A stretch of DNA of 54,356 nucleotides from Hyphomicrobiales bacterium. Lineage in GTDB: Bacteria > Pseudomonadota > Alphaproteobacteria > Rhizobiales > Beijerinckiaceae. Positions 8,259 to 16,243 of the stretch are shown here, piece after piece (the stretch's first letter is position 1; each line of letters begins with the position of its first letter). The stretch lies in contig JAIXSR010000123.1 in the NCBI GenBank assembly GCA_027484605.1, positions 1 to 54,356 of the forward strand, given 5' to 3'. The position numbers and the translations under genes are program-made. The notes below the pieces were generated by a model that worked only from the letters and a program-made list of their open reading frames with translations, had not been told where the DNA came from and ran no database searches.

Positions 8259-9392
8259 ATGCTGCCCTCCGACGACCAGATCATGATCCGCGACATGGCG
8301 CGCGATTTCGCCCGCGAGCAGATCAAGCCTTTCGCCGCGGACTGGGACCGCGAGAAGCGCTTCCCGCGCGAGACGCTCTCGGCGATGGGAGAGCTGGGCT
8401 TTCTCGGCATGATCGTCGAGGAGGAATGGGGTGGTTCGGCGGTCGGCGATATCGCCTATGCGATGGCGCTGGAGGAGATTGCCGCCGGTGATGGCTCGCT
8501 CTCGACCATCATGAGCGTGCATAACTCGGTCGGCTGCAAGCCGATCGCGACATTCGGGACGCCCGCCCAGAAGGAACAGTTCCTCCGCCCCCTCGCCTCC
8601 GGGCAATGGATCGGCGGCTTCGCGCTGACCGAGCCGCAGGCCGGTTCCGATGCTTCGGCGCTGAAAACGCGCGCCCGTGCGGATGGCAATGCCCATTACG
8701 TCATCAGCGGGACGAAGCAGTTCATCACCTCCGGCAAGAACGCCAAAGTCGTGATCGTCTTTGCGGTCACCAATCCGGATGCCGGCAAGAAGGGCATCTC
8801 GGCTTTCATCGTGCCGACGGATACGCCGGGCTACACGATCGGACGCGTCGAGGACAAGCTCGGCCAGCATGCATCGGATACCTGCCAGCTTGTCTTCGAG
8901 GAGATGCGTGTTCCCGCCGAATACCGGCTGGGCGAGGAAGGCGAAGGCTATCGCATCGCGCTGTCGAATCTCGAGGGCGGGCGGATCGGCATTGCCGCCC
9001 AGGCCGTGGGGATGGCGCAGGCGGCTCTGGAGGCCGCGACAGCCTATGCGAAGGAGCGCGAGACTTTCGGCCGCAAGCTTTTCGAGCATCAGGCCATTGC
9101 CTTCAAGCTGGCCGACATGCTGACGCAGATCCATGCGGCCCGGCAGATGGTGCTGCATGCCGCTGCCTTGCGGGAATCCGGCAAGCCAGCGCTGAACGAG
9201 GCCTCGATGGCCAAGCTCTTCGCCTCGGAAATGGCCGAGCGTGTCGCCTCGACAGCGATCCAGATCTTCGGCGGCTACGGTTATCTCGCTGATTTCCCGG
9301 TGGAGCGGATCTACCGCGATGTGCGGGTCTGCCAGATCTATGAGGGCGCCTCGGACATCCAGCGCATGCTGATTGCCCGCAGCCTGGCCTGA
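8259..9392 (+). CDS. Acyl-CoA dehydrogenase
   Basis: FAD-dependent acyl-CoA dehydrogenase of 377 aa that introduces the alpha-beta double bond in an acyl-CoA and passes electrons to electron-transfer flavoprotein. Seen: the [16 protein letters not shown] flavin/substrate motif (about 122-137), the [13 protein letters not shown] strand, the [21 protein letters not shown] helix, and [15 protein letters not shown], in which E362 is the expected catalytic base of short-chain and branched-chain members. The ATG at 8259 follows AAAAGGGA with good spacing; the frame extends upstream to 8220 without a better start. It is followed by a CaiB-family gene in the same direction, so the pair may act in degradation of a branched or aromatic acyl-CoA. 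Chain-length preference is not predictable here. Confidence 0.9.
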   Translation: MLPSDDQIMIRDMARDFAREQIKPFAADWDREKRFPRETLSAMGELGFLGMIVEEEWGGSAVGDIAYAMALEEIAAGDGSLSTIMSVHNSVGCKPIATFGTPAQKEQFLRPLASGQWIGGFALTEPQAGSDASALKTRARADGNAHYVISGTKQFITSGKNAKVVIVFAVTNPDAGKKGISAFIVPTDTPGYTIGRVEDKLGQHASDTCQLVFEEMRVPAEYRLGEEGEGYRIALSNLEGGRIGIAAQAVGMAQAALEAATAYAKERETFGRKLFEHQAIAFKLADMLTQIHAARQMVLHAAALRESGKPALNEASMAKLFASEMAERVASTAIQIFGGYGYLADFPVERIYRDVRVCQIYEGASDIQRMLIARSLA

Positions 9393-9405
9393 TCGGGGAT
9401 GCTGA

Positions 9406-9458
9406 GATTCTGATTCAGCGGCCTCGGACATTGATTCAACCTGTTCGCGACCTGATTC
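9406..9458 (+). repeat. Phased GATTC array upstream of the CaiB-family gene
   Basis: GATTC occurs at 9406, 9412, 9433 and 9454. The last three are TGATTC direct repeats spaced exactly 21 bp apart (two helical turns). GATTC is a GANTC, the CcrM methyltransferase site of alphaproteobacteria. The array fills the 85-nt gap between the two genes and ends just before the ribosome binding site. Confidence 0.5.
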
Positions 9459-9477
9459 CGGTTCCGGAGACAACCTA

Positions 9478-10572
9478 TTGGTAAAACAAGGCAAGGCCCT
9501 TCCGCTCTCCGGCATCCGGATCCTCGAATTCGCGGGGATAGGGCCGGCGCCCTTCGCCGCCATGCTGCTGGCCGATATGGGCGCCAGCATCCTCCGGATC
9601 GACCGGCCAGGTGGAGCCGATCCCTGGACGGACAAGGTGGTTCGACGGAACCGCCTCTCCGTCACGGCCGATCTGAAGGCGCCGGAGGATCTCGCTCGGG
9701 TGAAGGCCCTCGCCAGCAGGGCCGATGCCCTGATCGAGGGGTTCCGGCCCGGCGTGATGGAACGGCTCGGCCTCGGGCCCGAGGCGCTGCTGGCCGTCAA
9801 TCCTGCCCTCGTCTTTGGCCGCATGACCGGCTGGGGCCAGGACGGGCCGCTCGCGCTGACGGCCGGGCATGACATCAACTACATCGCCATTACCGGCGCA
9901 CTTGCCGCGATCGGCCCCGCCGAGCGGCCCGTTCCGCCGCTCAACCTCGTCGGCGATCTCGGCGGCGGGGCGCTCTACCTCGCCATGGGCCTGCTGGCCG
10001 CCCTGCTCCGGGCGCGACAGACCGGCGAGGGCCAGGTGGTGGATTGCGCGATCTCCGATTGCACGATCTCGCTCATGGCGATGTTTTCCGATCTCGCGGA
10101 ACAGGGCCGTTGGGATTCCAGCCGCCGGGAGGGCAATATCCTCGACGGCGCGGCGCCCTTCTATCGCAACTATCCCTGCCGGGACGGCCGCTTCGTTGCC
10201 GTCGGGGCACTGGAACGGCCTTTCTATGCGGCCCTCTGCCAGGGCCTTGGCCTGCCGGTCCTGCCGGAGACGGAACGAATGGACGCCGCCCGCTGGCCCG
10301 AGCAGATCGCGGCTTTCTCGGCCATCTTCATGACGCGGACCCGGGACCAATGGGCTGCGCATTTCGCCGGCACGGATGCCTGCCTTGCTCCGGTCCTGAC
10401 ACTCGGGGAAGCCCCCGATCATCCGCATAACCGGGCACGCGGGGCCTTTGTTTCGGCCAATGGCGCCATCCAGCCGGCCGCAGCGCCCCGGTTCTCGGCC
10501 GCGCCGCAATCCGACATGGCCCTGCCGCCGGAACTCCCCTCGCTGGATGCGGCGCTGGCTTTCTGGTCCTGA
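9478..10572 (+). CDS. CaiB/BaiF family protein, alpha-methylacyl-CoA racemase-like
   Basis: Family III CoA-transferase fold, 364 aa. It begins LSGIRILEFAGIGPAPFAAMLLADMGA, typical of alpha-methylacyl-CoA racemases. By family comparison the racemase active-site residues are present: R90 in EGFRPGVMERLGLGPE, H131 in the GHDINYIAITGAL motif, and D160 in NLVGDLGGGALYL. These support racemisation of 2-methylacyl-CoA esters rather than CoA transfer. The start is taken as TTG at 9478, with GGAGA 8-9 nt upstream; no in-frame ATG precedes the conserved N terminus. With the upstream acyl-CoA dehydrogenase it would prepare (S)-2-methylacyl-CoA for beta-oxidation. It converges on the Tas-like gene with a 6-nt gap. 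Confidence 0.85.
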   Translation: MVKQGKALPLSGIRILEFAGIGPAPFAAMLLADMGASILRIDRPGGADPWTDKVVRRNRLSVTADLKAPEDLARVKALASRADALIEGFRPGVMERLGLGPEALLAVNPALVFGRMTGWGQDGPLALTAGHDINYIAITGALAAIGPAERPVPPLNLVGDLGGGALYLAMGLLAALLRARQTGEGQVVDCAISDCTISLMAMFSDLAEQGRWDSSRREGNILDGAAPFYRNYPCRDGRFVAVGALERPFYAALCQGLGLPVLPETERMDAARWPEQIAAFSAIFMTRTRDQWAAHFAGTDACLAPVLTLGEAPDHPHNRARGAFVSANGAIQPAAAPRFSAAPQSDMALPPELPSLDAALAFWS

Positions 10573-10578
10573 GTGGCG

Positions 10579-11634
10579 TCAGGGCGCCGGATTGCCGCGC
10601 ATCTGGTGGACGAGGTCGATCTTGCCCAGCAATTCGGGGCTGAGGGTCACGCCCTCGGAATCGATCGCGAGCTTGAGTTGCTCCATCGTTGTCGCACCGA
10701 TGATGTTCGAGGTCACGAAAGGACGGCTGTTGACGAAGGCATTGGCCATCAGGGCCGGATCAAGCCCGTATTCGCGGGCGAGGTCGACATAGTCGCGCAC
10801 GGCGACTTCCGAGCCGGGCTTCTCGTAGCGCTGCCCGCGGTTGAACAGGGTCGAGCGCGCACCGGCCGGGCGGGCGCCGTCGAGATACTTGCCGGAGAGA
10901 TAGCCCTGCGCCAGCGGCGAATAGGCGAGCAGGCCGACATCCTCGCGCAGCCAGATCTCGGCCAGCGCGGTCTCGAAGGTGCGGTTGAGCATGTTATAGG
11001 CGTTCTGGATCGACTGCATGCGCGGCAGGCCCTTCGCCTCGCTCTCGGCGAGATAGCGCATCGTGCCCCAGGCGCTCTCGTTCGAGAGGCCGAGATGCCG
11101 CACCTTGCCGGCCTTGATGAAGCCGGCGAGGATCTCGAGGACCTCGTGGAAGGGCGTTTCCTCGCCCGCTGTCTTGTAATCGGCCGCGTTGAACCGCGTC
11201 GGGTTCGAACCCCACGGCATCGCCCGGTCCGGCCAGTGCAGCTGGTAGAGATCGATGTAATCGGTCCGGAGGCGCTTCAGGCTGGAATCCAGCGCCTCTT
11301 CCATCTGGCAGCGGATCAGGCGGCCCTTCGACCCATCCTTGCGGAACCAGGTCATGTCCGAACGGCCGATCACCTTGGTGGCAAGGATCACCTTGTCGCG
11401 GTTTTTCCGGCTGGCGAACCACGTCCCCATGATCCGCTCGGTCGAGCCCTGGGTCTCCGCTGCTGGCGGGATCGAATAGAGTTCGGCGGTATCGAAGAAG
11501 TTCACGCCCCTGTCGAGGGCGTAATCCATCTGGGCATGGCCCTCGGCCTCGGTATTCTGCTGGCCCCAGGTCATGGTGCCGAGGCAGATGAGGGAAACAT
11601 CAAGTCCGGTTCGGCCAAGCGGTCGACGCTGCAT
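10579..11634 (-). CDS. tas: Aldo-keto reductase, Tas-like
   Basis: NADP(H)-dependent aldo-keto reductase of 351 aa. The catalytic tetrad is visible: D48 and Y53 in FFDTAELYS, K87 in ILATKVIG, and H133 in LYQLHWPD. Features shared with E. coli Tas include LGTMTWGQQNTEAEGHAQ near the N terminus, the PPAAETQGSTE loop, KPAGARxTLF-like sequence (ARPAGARSTLFNRGQRY here) and the terminal IDLVHQMRGNPAP. The physiological substrate of Tas is unknown; the E. coli gene was found as a suppressor of a tyrosine requirement. It lies 21 nt after yacG in the same direction, probably the third gene of a maf-yacG-tas unit. Confidence 0.85.
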   Translation of the reverse strand: MQRRPLGRTGLDVSLICLGTMTWGQQNTEAEGHAQMDYALDRGVNFFDTAELYSIPPAAETQGSTERIMGTWFASRKNRDKVILATKVIGRSDMTWFRKDGSKGRLIRCQMEEALDSSLKRLRTDYIDLYQLHWPDRAMPWGSNPTRFNAADYKTAGEETPFHEVLEILAGFIKAGKVRHLGLSNESAWGTMRYLAESEAKGLPRMQSIQNAYNMLNRTFETALAEIWLREDVGLLAYSPLAQGYLSGKYLDGARPAGARSTLFNRGQRYEKPGSEVAVRDYVDLAREYGLDPALMANAFVNSRPFVTSNIIGATTMEQLKLAIDSEGVTLSPELLGKIDLVHQMRGNPAP

Positions 11635-11655
11635 GTTCAGGTCCTTTTCGGGGAA

Positions 11656-11862
11656 TCAGGAAGAATAGGGTTCGTCGGAACGGTGGCCGTCGCCCTCGTC
11701 CTCGTCGCGCTCCGGCACGGCATAGATGCCGTTGAGCCATCGCGAGAGATCGACATCGGCGCAATGCTTCGAGCAGAACGGCCGGAATTGCTGCACCGTC
11801 AGCCGCCCGCAGATCGGGCAGCGCGGCGCACGGATCAAGGTCGGGTCTTTTGCTTCCGCCAT
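11656..11862 (-). CDS. yacG: DNA gyrase inhibitor/zinc-binding protein YacG
   Basis: Small 68-aa protein with a CPICG...FCSKHC pattern (Cys15, Cys18, Cys30, Cys34), followed by ADVDLSRWLNGIYAVPE and an acidic tail. This is the complete YacG zinc-finger family signature; E. coli YacG binds GyrB and inhibits gyrase. The frame is open for several hundred codons upstream inside neighbouring genes, so the start is decided by family length: ATG at 11862, 5 nt after the stop of maf. The maf-yacG neighbourhood is common in alphaproteobacteria. Confidence 0.9.
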   Translation of the reverse strand: MAEAKDPTLIRAPRCPICGRLTVQQFRPFCSKHCADVDLSRWLNGIYAVPERDEDEGDGHRSDEPYSS

Positions 11863-11867
11863 GGTCG

Positions 11868-12503
11868 TCACGCCTGGTTGAGCCAGCGCAGATGGACCGG
11901 ATACCCGGTCCCGGCGAGCAGGGAAGCGGTTTCGTAGAGCGGCAGGCCGACAATCGCGGAATAGGAGCCGATGATCTTGGTGACGAAGGCGCCGGCAATG
12001 CCCTGGATGGCGTAGCCGCCGGCCTTGCCTTCCCATTCGCCGCTGGCAAGATAGGCGTCGATCTCGTCGCCGGACAGGCGCTTGAAGCGGACGCGGGCCT
12101 CGACGAGCCGCTGCGACTGCCGGCCGGAAGGCAGCATGACGACAACGCTGGTATAGACGCGGTGGGCCCGGCCCGAGAGCAGGCGCAGGCATTGGGCCGC
12201 CTCGGCGGCGAGTTCGGTCTTCGGCAGGATGCGCGAGCCGAGGGCGACCACGGTATCCGCGGAGAGGATATGGGAACTGGCGAGGCCTTCCTCGTGGCGC
12301 GTGTTTCGATAGGCTGCTTCCGCCTTTTCGCGGGCCAGCCGCTCGGCATAGACACGGGGCCTTTCCCGCGTCCGGGGGGTCTCGTCGATCGAGGTGGCGA
12401 CCACGTGATCCGGCGTGATGCCGATCTGCCCCAGCAACTGGAAGCGCCGGGGCGATGCCGAGGCCAGCAGCAAGCGGCCGAACCCGTCGATCGCCTTCGT
12501 CAT
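11868..12503 (-). CDS. maf: Maf family nucleotide pyrophosphatase
   Basis: House-cleaning nucleoside triphosphate pyrophosphatase of 211 aa that hydrolyses non-canonical or excess NTPs to the monophosphate. Seen: LLLASASPRRFQLL (residues 11-24), SIDETPR (39-44) and SADTVVALGSRILPK (from 81) with the catalytic aspartate D83. Further on are GRAHRVYTSV and GKAGGYAIQGIAGAFVTKIIGSYSAIVGLPL, all diagnostic of Maf. The frame also starts with GTG at 12524, but AGGGAAGTGGAA sits directly upstream of ATG 12503, which is preferred. It is followed by yacG with 5 nt between. Confidence 0.9.
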   Translation of the reverse strand: MTKAIDGFGRLLLASASPRRFQLLGQIGITPDHVVATSIDETPRTRERPRVYAERLAREKAEAAYRNTRHEEGLASSHILSADTVVALGSRILPKTELAAEAAQCLRLLSGRAHRVYTSVVVMLPSGRQSQRLVEARVRFKRLSGDEIDAYLASGEWEGKAGGYAIQGIAGAFVTKIIGSYSAIVGLPLYETASLLAGTGYPVHLRWLNQA

Positions 12504-12813
12504 GCGGATTTCCACTTCCCTCACGGCAGGGCACAGATGCCCGACCGCGCCGTTCTAACGAGGCCGCACGAGGATCACAACCGCATCGATGCATCCCTCG
12601 CCGTGAAGGCAAACATATTCCGGATGGGTTCTTGTCGCACCCACCAATGTCTGCCAGTCTGTGGCCAACGCTCGTTTTCGGCGGCGTTTTGGTATAGGGA
12701 CAAACAATGCGCTGATCCGGCTTGTCAGTTTCGTGACAGGTTCGGAAGCTAGGCGGTGCGGGCATATGAAAAAGATGCCAAGTCCAGATTATAAACATGT
12801 GGGAGCCCAAGAG
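12504..12813. promoter_or_regulatory. Divergent intergenic region between maf and tctC (transporter 1)
   Basis: This 310-nt gap between divergent genes must contain both promoters. An inverted repeat TGTCA-N6-TGACA occurs at 12723-12738, about 75 nt before the tctC start, and is a candidate operator. TTGGTATAGG near 12690 could be part of a promoter. A good GGGAG (12801-12805) precedes the tctC ATG. No initiation-factor gene or tRNA was found here. Confidence 0.4.
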
Positions 12814-13797
12814 ATGACGACTCGACGCAATATCCTGAAAGCGGGCATGGTCGGCAGCGCAGCCGCAACCTTGCCGCTGGGGCTGCTGACACCGGCCCAG
12901 GCCCAGGCCCTGACCTCGCTGCAGGTTTTCGTGCCGGCGGCGCCGGGCGGTGGCTGGGACGGGACCGGCCGCGCGATCGAAAGCGTGATGCGCTCCGAAA
13001 AGATCATCGAGAATTTCCAGTTCGAGCATGCGCCCGGCGCCGGCGGCGTCGTTGGCATGCCGAAGTTCATTTCGACCAAGAAGGGCCAGGCCAATGCCAT
13101 CATGATCGGTGGCATGGTGATGGTCGGCGCGATCATCGCCAACAAGGCGCCGCTGAAGCTTACCGATGTGGTGCCGCTCTGCCGCCTGACCGGCGAATTC
13201 CTCGCGGTCGTCGTGCCGGCCGAAAGCCCGTTCAAGACGATGGGTGACCTTGTTGCGGCGCTCAAGGCCGATCCGGGCAAGGTGTCCTGGGCCGGCGGTT
13301 CGGCCGGTGGTTCGGACCACATCCTCGCGGGCATGATTGCCAAGGCTGTCGGCGTCGATCCGCGCAAGGTCGCCTATGTCGCCTATGCGGGCGGTGGCCC
13401 GGCCACGGCGGCGCTGCTCGGCAACCAGGTTTCGTGCGGCGTGTCGGGCTATGGCGAATTCGCCGAGCAGGTGAAGGCGGGCAAGCTGCGCGTCATCGCC
13501 CTCTCCTCGGACAAGCGCCAGGATGGCATCAATGCCCCGACGCTCAAGGAAGCTGGCGTGGATGTCGAGCTGTTCAACTGGCGCGGCGTGTTCGGCGCTC
13601 CTGGCACAACGAAGGCCCAGCAGGATGCGCTGATCGCGCTGTTCGACAAGCTGGTCATCTCGGAAGGCTGGAAGTCCGAGCTCACCAAGCGCGACTGGAC
13701 AGGAATCTACATGCGCGGCGATGCCTTCGCCAAGTATATCGAGACCGAAACCGCCCGTATCACCGGCATCCTCAAAGATCTCGGGCTCGCGGCCTGA
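12814..13797 (+). CDS. tctC: Tripartite tricarboxylate transporter substrate-binding protein (TctC family), system 1
   Basis: Periplasmic binding protein of 327 aa with an N-terminal export signal (MTTRRNILKAGMVGSAAATL, cleavage after AQAQA). The twin arginine suggests possible Tat export. The mature protein starts with a beta strand LQVFVPAAPGGGWDGTGRAIE, the Bug/TctC pattern in which the PGGG(W)D loop binds a ligand carboxylate. Further family features are EHAPGAGGVVGMPKF and YVAYAGGGPATAALLGNQV. It delivers an organic acid to TctA/TctB. Spacing to tctB is 3 nt. Substrates of the family range from citrate to aromatic acids and cannot be fixed here. Confidence 0.9.
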   Translation: MTTRRNILKAGMVGSAAATLPLGLLTPAQAQALTSLQVFVPAAPGGGWDGTGRAIESVMRSEKIIENFQFEHAPGAGGVVGMPKFISTKKGQANAIMIGGMVMVGAIIANKAPLKLTDVVPLCRLTGEFLAVVVPAESPFKTMGDLVAALKADPGKVSWAGGSAGGSDHILAGMIAKAVGVDPRKVAYVAYAGGGPATAALLGNQVSCGVSGYGEFAEQVKAGKLRVIALSSDKRQDGINAPTLKEAGVDVELFNWRGVFGAPGTTKAQQDALIALFDKLVISEGWKSELTKRDWTGIYMRGDAFAKYIETETARITGILKDLGLAA

Positions 13798-13800
13798 TCC

Positions 13801-14298
13801 ATGGTGCTGAAACCCTCTCTGCCCGAGCTTCTGGTCGGGATCGGGATGGTGGGCTTTGCCGTCGTCGTCGGTATGGCGACGGCGGCCATTCCCTCTTCCG
13901 CCTATGCCAAGGTCGGGCCGGCCGTGGTGCCTTGGGCGATCACGGCAGGTCTGGCTTTCTTCGGCCTTCTGCTGACGATCCAGGGCCTGACCGGCGGCTG
14001 GGAGCACGAGCGGGACATCGCGTTTGACTGGCGCGGCCTTGGCTGGCTGATGGCCGGACTTGCGCTCAATCTCGTACTCATCGACGGATATCGCGTCGGC
14101 GAAACGCAGGTGATCCCGCAATTCGGGTTCATCCTCGCCTCGACCGTGGTGTTCAGCTTCACGGCGCGCGCCTTCGGCAGCCGCGCCTTTCTCCGTGATG
14201 CCCTGATCGGGTTCGCGCTTGCGCTTGTGGCCTATATCGGCTTCGACCGGGTGCTGGGCTATCAGATCGGCAGCGGGATGATCGAAAGACTGATCTGA
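13801..14298 (+). CDS. tctB: Tripartite tricarboxylate transporter small membrane subunit (TctB), system 1
   Basis: Hydrophobic protein of 165 aa with four predicted transmembrane helices, in the TctB position between the binding protein and the large permease. The N terminus [20 protein letters not shown] and the segment [25 protein letters not shown] fit the poorly conserved TctB family. Its TGA overlaps the ATG of tctA by one base (TGATG), so translation is coupled. Role: auxiliary subunit of the sodium- or proton-driven TTT transporter. Confidence 0.85.
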   Translation: MVLKPSLPELLVGIGMVGFAVVVGMATAAIPSSAYAKVGPAVVPWAITAGLAFFGLLLTIQGLTGGWEHERDIAFDWRGLGWLMAGLALNLVLIDGYRVGETQVIPQFGFILASTVVFSFTARAFGSRAFLRDALIGFALALVAYIGFDRVLGYQIGSGMIERLI

Positions 14299-15797
14299 TG
14301 GATACGCTCGGCCAGCTGATGCAGGGGTTCGCGATCGCCCTGACCCCGATCAACCTGATGTGGTGTCTTGTCGGGGTTGCTGTCGGAACGGCCATCGGTG
14401 TCCTGCCTGGCCTCGGACCGGCCCTGACCATCGCCCTGCTGCTGCCGATCACCACAAAGGTTGATCCGACCGCAGCCTTCATCCTCTTTGCCGGCATCTA
14501 TTACGGTGCCATGTATGGCGGATCGACCACGTCGATCCTGCTGAACACACCGGGCGAAAGCGCAACGATCGTCACCTCGCTCGAGGGCAACAAGATGGCC
14601 AAGCGCGGGCGGGCCGGCGCCGCTCTTGCCACGGCTGCCATCGGCTCGTTCGTCGCCGGCACGATCGGGACGATCGGCATTACCTTCATGGCCGAACCGG
14701 TTGTCGCCTTCGCGCTGAAATTCGGACCGGCCGAGTATTTCTCGCTGATGATGCTATCGTTTGTCACCGTGGCCGCCGTGCTCGGCAGCTCCGCCATCCG
14801 GGGCATGACAGCTTTGTTCGTCGGCATGTTCCTTGGCATGATCGGCGTCGACAACCAGTCCGGCCAGCTGCGTTTCACCTTCGGGCTGACTGAACTCTAT
14901 GACGGCATCAACGTCATCATCGTCGCAGTCGGGCTGTTTGCCATCGGGGAAACGCTGTGGCTGGCCGCGCAGCCGAAAGGCGGCAATGACGAGGTGATCA
15001 AGGTCACCGATTCCGTGATGATGAGCCGGGAAGACTGGAAGCGGTCCTGGAAGCCGTGGCTGCGTGGCTCCTTCATCGGCTTCCCGATCGGGGCCATGCC
15101 GGCAGGCGGGGCCGAGATTCCGACCTTCCTGTCCTATTCGCTCGAGAAGAAGCTCTCCTCCAAGCCGGAGGAATTCGGTCACGGCGCGATCGAGGGCGTT
15201 GCCGGGCCGGAAGCCGCGAACAATGCCTCTGCCGCCGGTGTTCTCGTGCCGATGCTCGCGCTGGGGCTGCCGACATCGGCCACGGCGGCGATCATGCTCT
15301 CCGCCTTCCAGAGCTACGGGATCAATCCCGGCCCGCAGCTGCTTCAGAGCAACCCCCAACTGGTCTGGGGCCTGATCGCCTCGCTCTATATCGGCAATGT
15401 GATGCTGCTGGTGCTCAACCTGCCGCTGGTCGGGCTCTGGGTGAAGATGCTCAAGATCCCTGCCCCGCTGCTTTATGGCGGGATCCTGATCTTCGCGACG
15501 GTCGGCTCCTATGGTATCTCGCGATCCGTGGTTGACCTTGTCCTGCTCTATCTCATCGGGATCATGGGTTTCTTCATGCGGAAATTCGATTTTCCTACCG
15601 CGCCGGTCATTATCGGGATGATCCTGGGGCCGCTCGCGGAGATGAATTTCCGGCAGGCCATGACGATCAGCCAGGGCAGCTGGTGGATTTTCGTCGAGAA
15701 ACCCCTGTCGCTCCTGCTCCTCGTTCTGGCCGTCATCGCACTGGTCGGGCCGGCGATTTGGGCGAAGTTCCGGCCGAGGACGACGCAGGAGGCCTGA
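14298..15797 (+). CDS. tctA: Tripartite tricarboxylate transporter large permease (TctA), system 1
   Basis: Integral membrane protein of 499 aa with about 11-12 helices. Diagnostic motifs: [36 protein letters not shown] and the later repeat [16 protein letters not shown], corresponding to the two inverted-repeat signature loops of the family. It moves the bound organic acid across the inner membrane. It is the last gene of tctCBA. Its last 65 nt overlap, on the opposite strand, the coding region of a small Ada-type zinc protein. Confidence 0.92.
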   Translation: MDTLGQLMQGFAIALTPINLMWCLVGVAVGTAIGVLPGLGPALTIALLLPITTKVDPTAAFILFAGIYYGAMYGGSTTSILLNTPGESATIVTSLEGNKMAKRGRAGAALATAAIGSFVAGTIGTIGITFMAEPVVAFALKFGPAEYFSLMMLSFVTVAAVLGSSAIRGMTALFVGMFLGMIGVDNQSGQLRFTFGLTELYDGINVIIVAVGLFAIGETLWLAAQPKGGNDEVIKVTDSVMMSREDWKRSWKPWLRGSFIGFPIGAMPAGGAEIPTFLSYSLEKKLSSKPEEFGHGAIEGVAGPEAANNASAAGVLVPMLALGLPTSATAAIMLSAFQSYGINPGPQLLQSNPQLVWGLIASLYIGNVMLLVLNLPLVGLWVKMLKIPAPLLYGGILIFATVGSYGISRSVVDLVLLYLIGIMGFFMRKFDFPTAPVIIGMILGPLAEMNFRQAMTISQGSWWIFVEKPLSLLLLVLAVIALVGPAIWAKFRPRTTQEA

Positions 15798-16047
15798 GGC
15801 CGCCTCCACATCGCTTGCAGGCGCGGAATCCGGCTGATTCCGCGTCTCCGGCTGTCGGGAAGCAGCGGATATTGCGGCGAAGTGGCAACCTCGACGAGCA
15901 TCCGGGGCTACAAAACACCCCGGTAGTTGTGACCGCATAGACGAAATCGTCGCGAACCTGCCTGGGCCGAATTGAGATGGCTTGCCATTGCCATTCCTCT
16001 GCGGTAACGAAATGTTCATCCGCCGCCCAGCGTCGTTCTTGCTTCAT
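15733..16047 (-). CDS. Free-standing Ada-type zinc-binding domain protein
   Basis: Small 104-aa protein. Residues about 18-80 match the N-terminal domain of Ada, the methylphosphotriester repair domain: [18 protein letters not shown] followed by an [10 protein letters not shown] stretch. The four zinc cysteines C46, C50, C77 and C80 have exactly the spacing of E. coli Ada Cys38, Cys42, Cys69 and Cys72, so the residue that accepts methyl from phosphotriesters is kept. No AraC-type or methyltransferase domain follows; after the last cysteine the frame runs only 24 more residues, antisense to the end of tctA. The ATG at 16047 has AAAAGGG upstream. It could be a genuine one-domain Ada protein or a decayed ada whose rest has been lost. 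Known role in Ada: sensing and repair of alkyl phosphotriesters. Confidence 0.7.
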   Translation of the reverse strand: MKQERRWAADEHFVTAEEWQWQAISIRPRQVRDDFVYAVTTTGVFCSPGCSSRLPLRRNIRCFPTAGDAESAGFRACKRCGGGLRPPASSSAGTSPKSPARPVR

Positions 16048-16243
16048 CCTGTCTGCCCTTTTGCTGTATTCGCCAGTTTTGATTCATTGTTAAATACTAA
16101 TCTATTGCCTTTCAGCGTTTGGCCACCCGTTTTCCAGCCAAGCCGAGCCGATCTGAACCTGCATTCTTACGGGACAATCGCATGCTGAGGCCTGCGCTGT
16201 CCGCATGCGATTTTGTCATTTTTTGTTTTTCGGAGCATTGCCC
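16048..16243. promoter_or_regulatory. AT-rich divergent leader between the Ada-domain gene and the type I secretion operon
   Basis: The stretch 16050-16110 is clearly richer in A+T than its surroundings and probably carries promoters for both directions; TTGATT (16079) and TACTAAT (16095) are candidate elements. Downstream lies the attenuator-like hairpin annotated separately, then GGAG at 16232-16235 and the ATG at 16244. Confidence 0.45.
16176..16230 (+). terminator. Hairpin plus T-tract in the leader of the type I secretion operon (attenuator-like)
   Basis: AATCGCATGC (16176-16185) pairs perfectly with GCATGCGATT (16203-16212) around a 17-nt loop. GAC/GTC can extend the stem across a 2-nt bulge. 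It is followed by TTGTCATTTTTTGTTTTT to 16230, then immediately by the ribosome binding site of the TolC-type gene. This is the form of an intrinsic terminator placed in a 5' leader. It could instead end transcripts coming from tctCBA, about 380 nt upstream. Confidence 0.6.

Noticed and set aside
8187-9878. 563-codon minus-strand frame opposite the acyl-CoA dehydrogenase
   Set aside because: Compositionally biased antisense frame; the plus-strand gene has all catalytic motifs.
11195-11217. tRNA T-arm-like sequence (GGGTTCGAACCCC) suggesting a tRNA or att site
   Set aside because: It lies in the middle of the Tas-like coding region, encodes conserved GSNPTRF-type sequence, and has no acceptor, D or anticodon arm around it.
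12525-14121. Upstream part of the long minus-strand frame that ends in yacG
   Set aside because: Only the last 68 codons match YacG; the rest is antisense to tctC/tctB or out of frame within maf.
16064-16079. A fourth CTGTATTC half-site resembling the right-end operator
   Set aside because: Only the first eight bases match; the GCATrC half is absent and the site lies 32 kb from the others.
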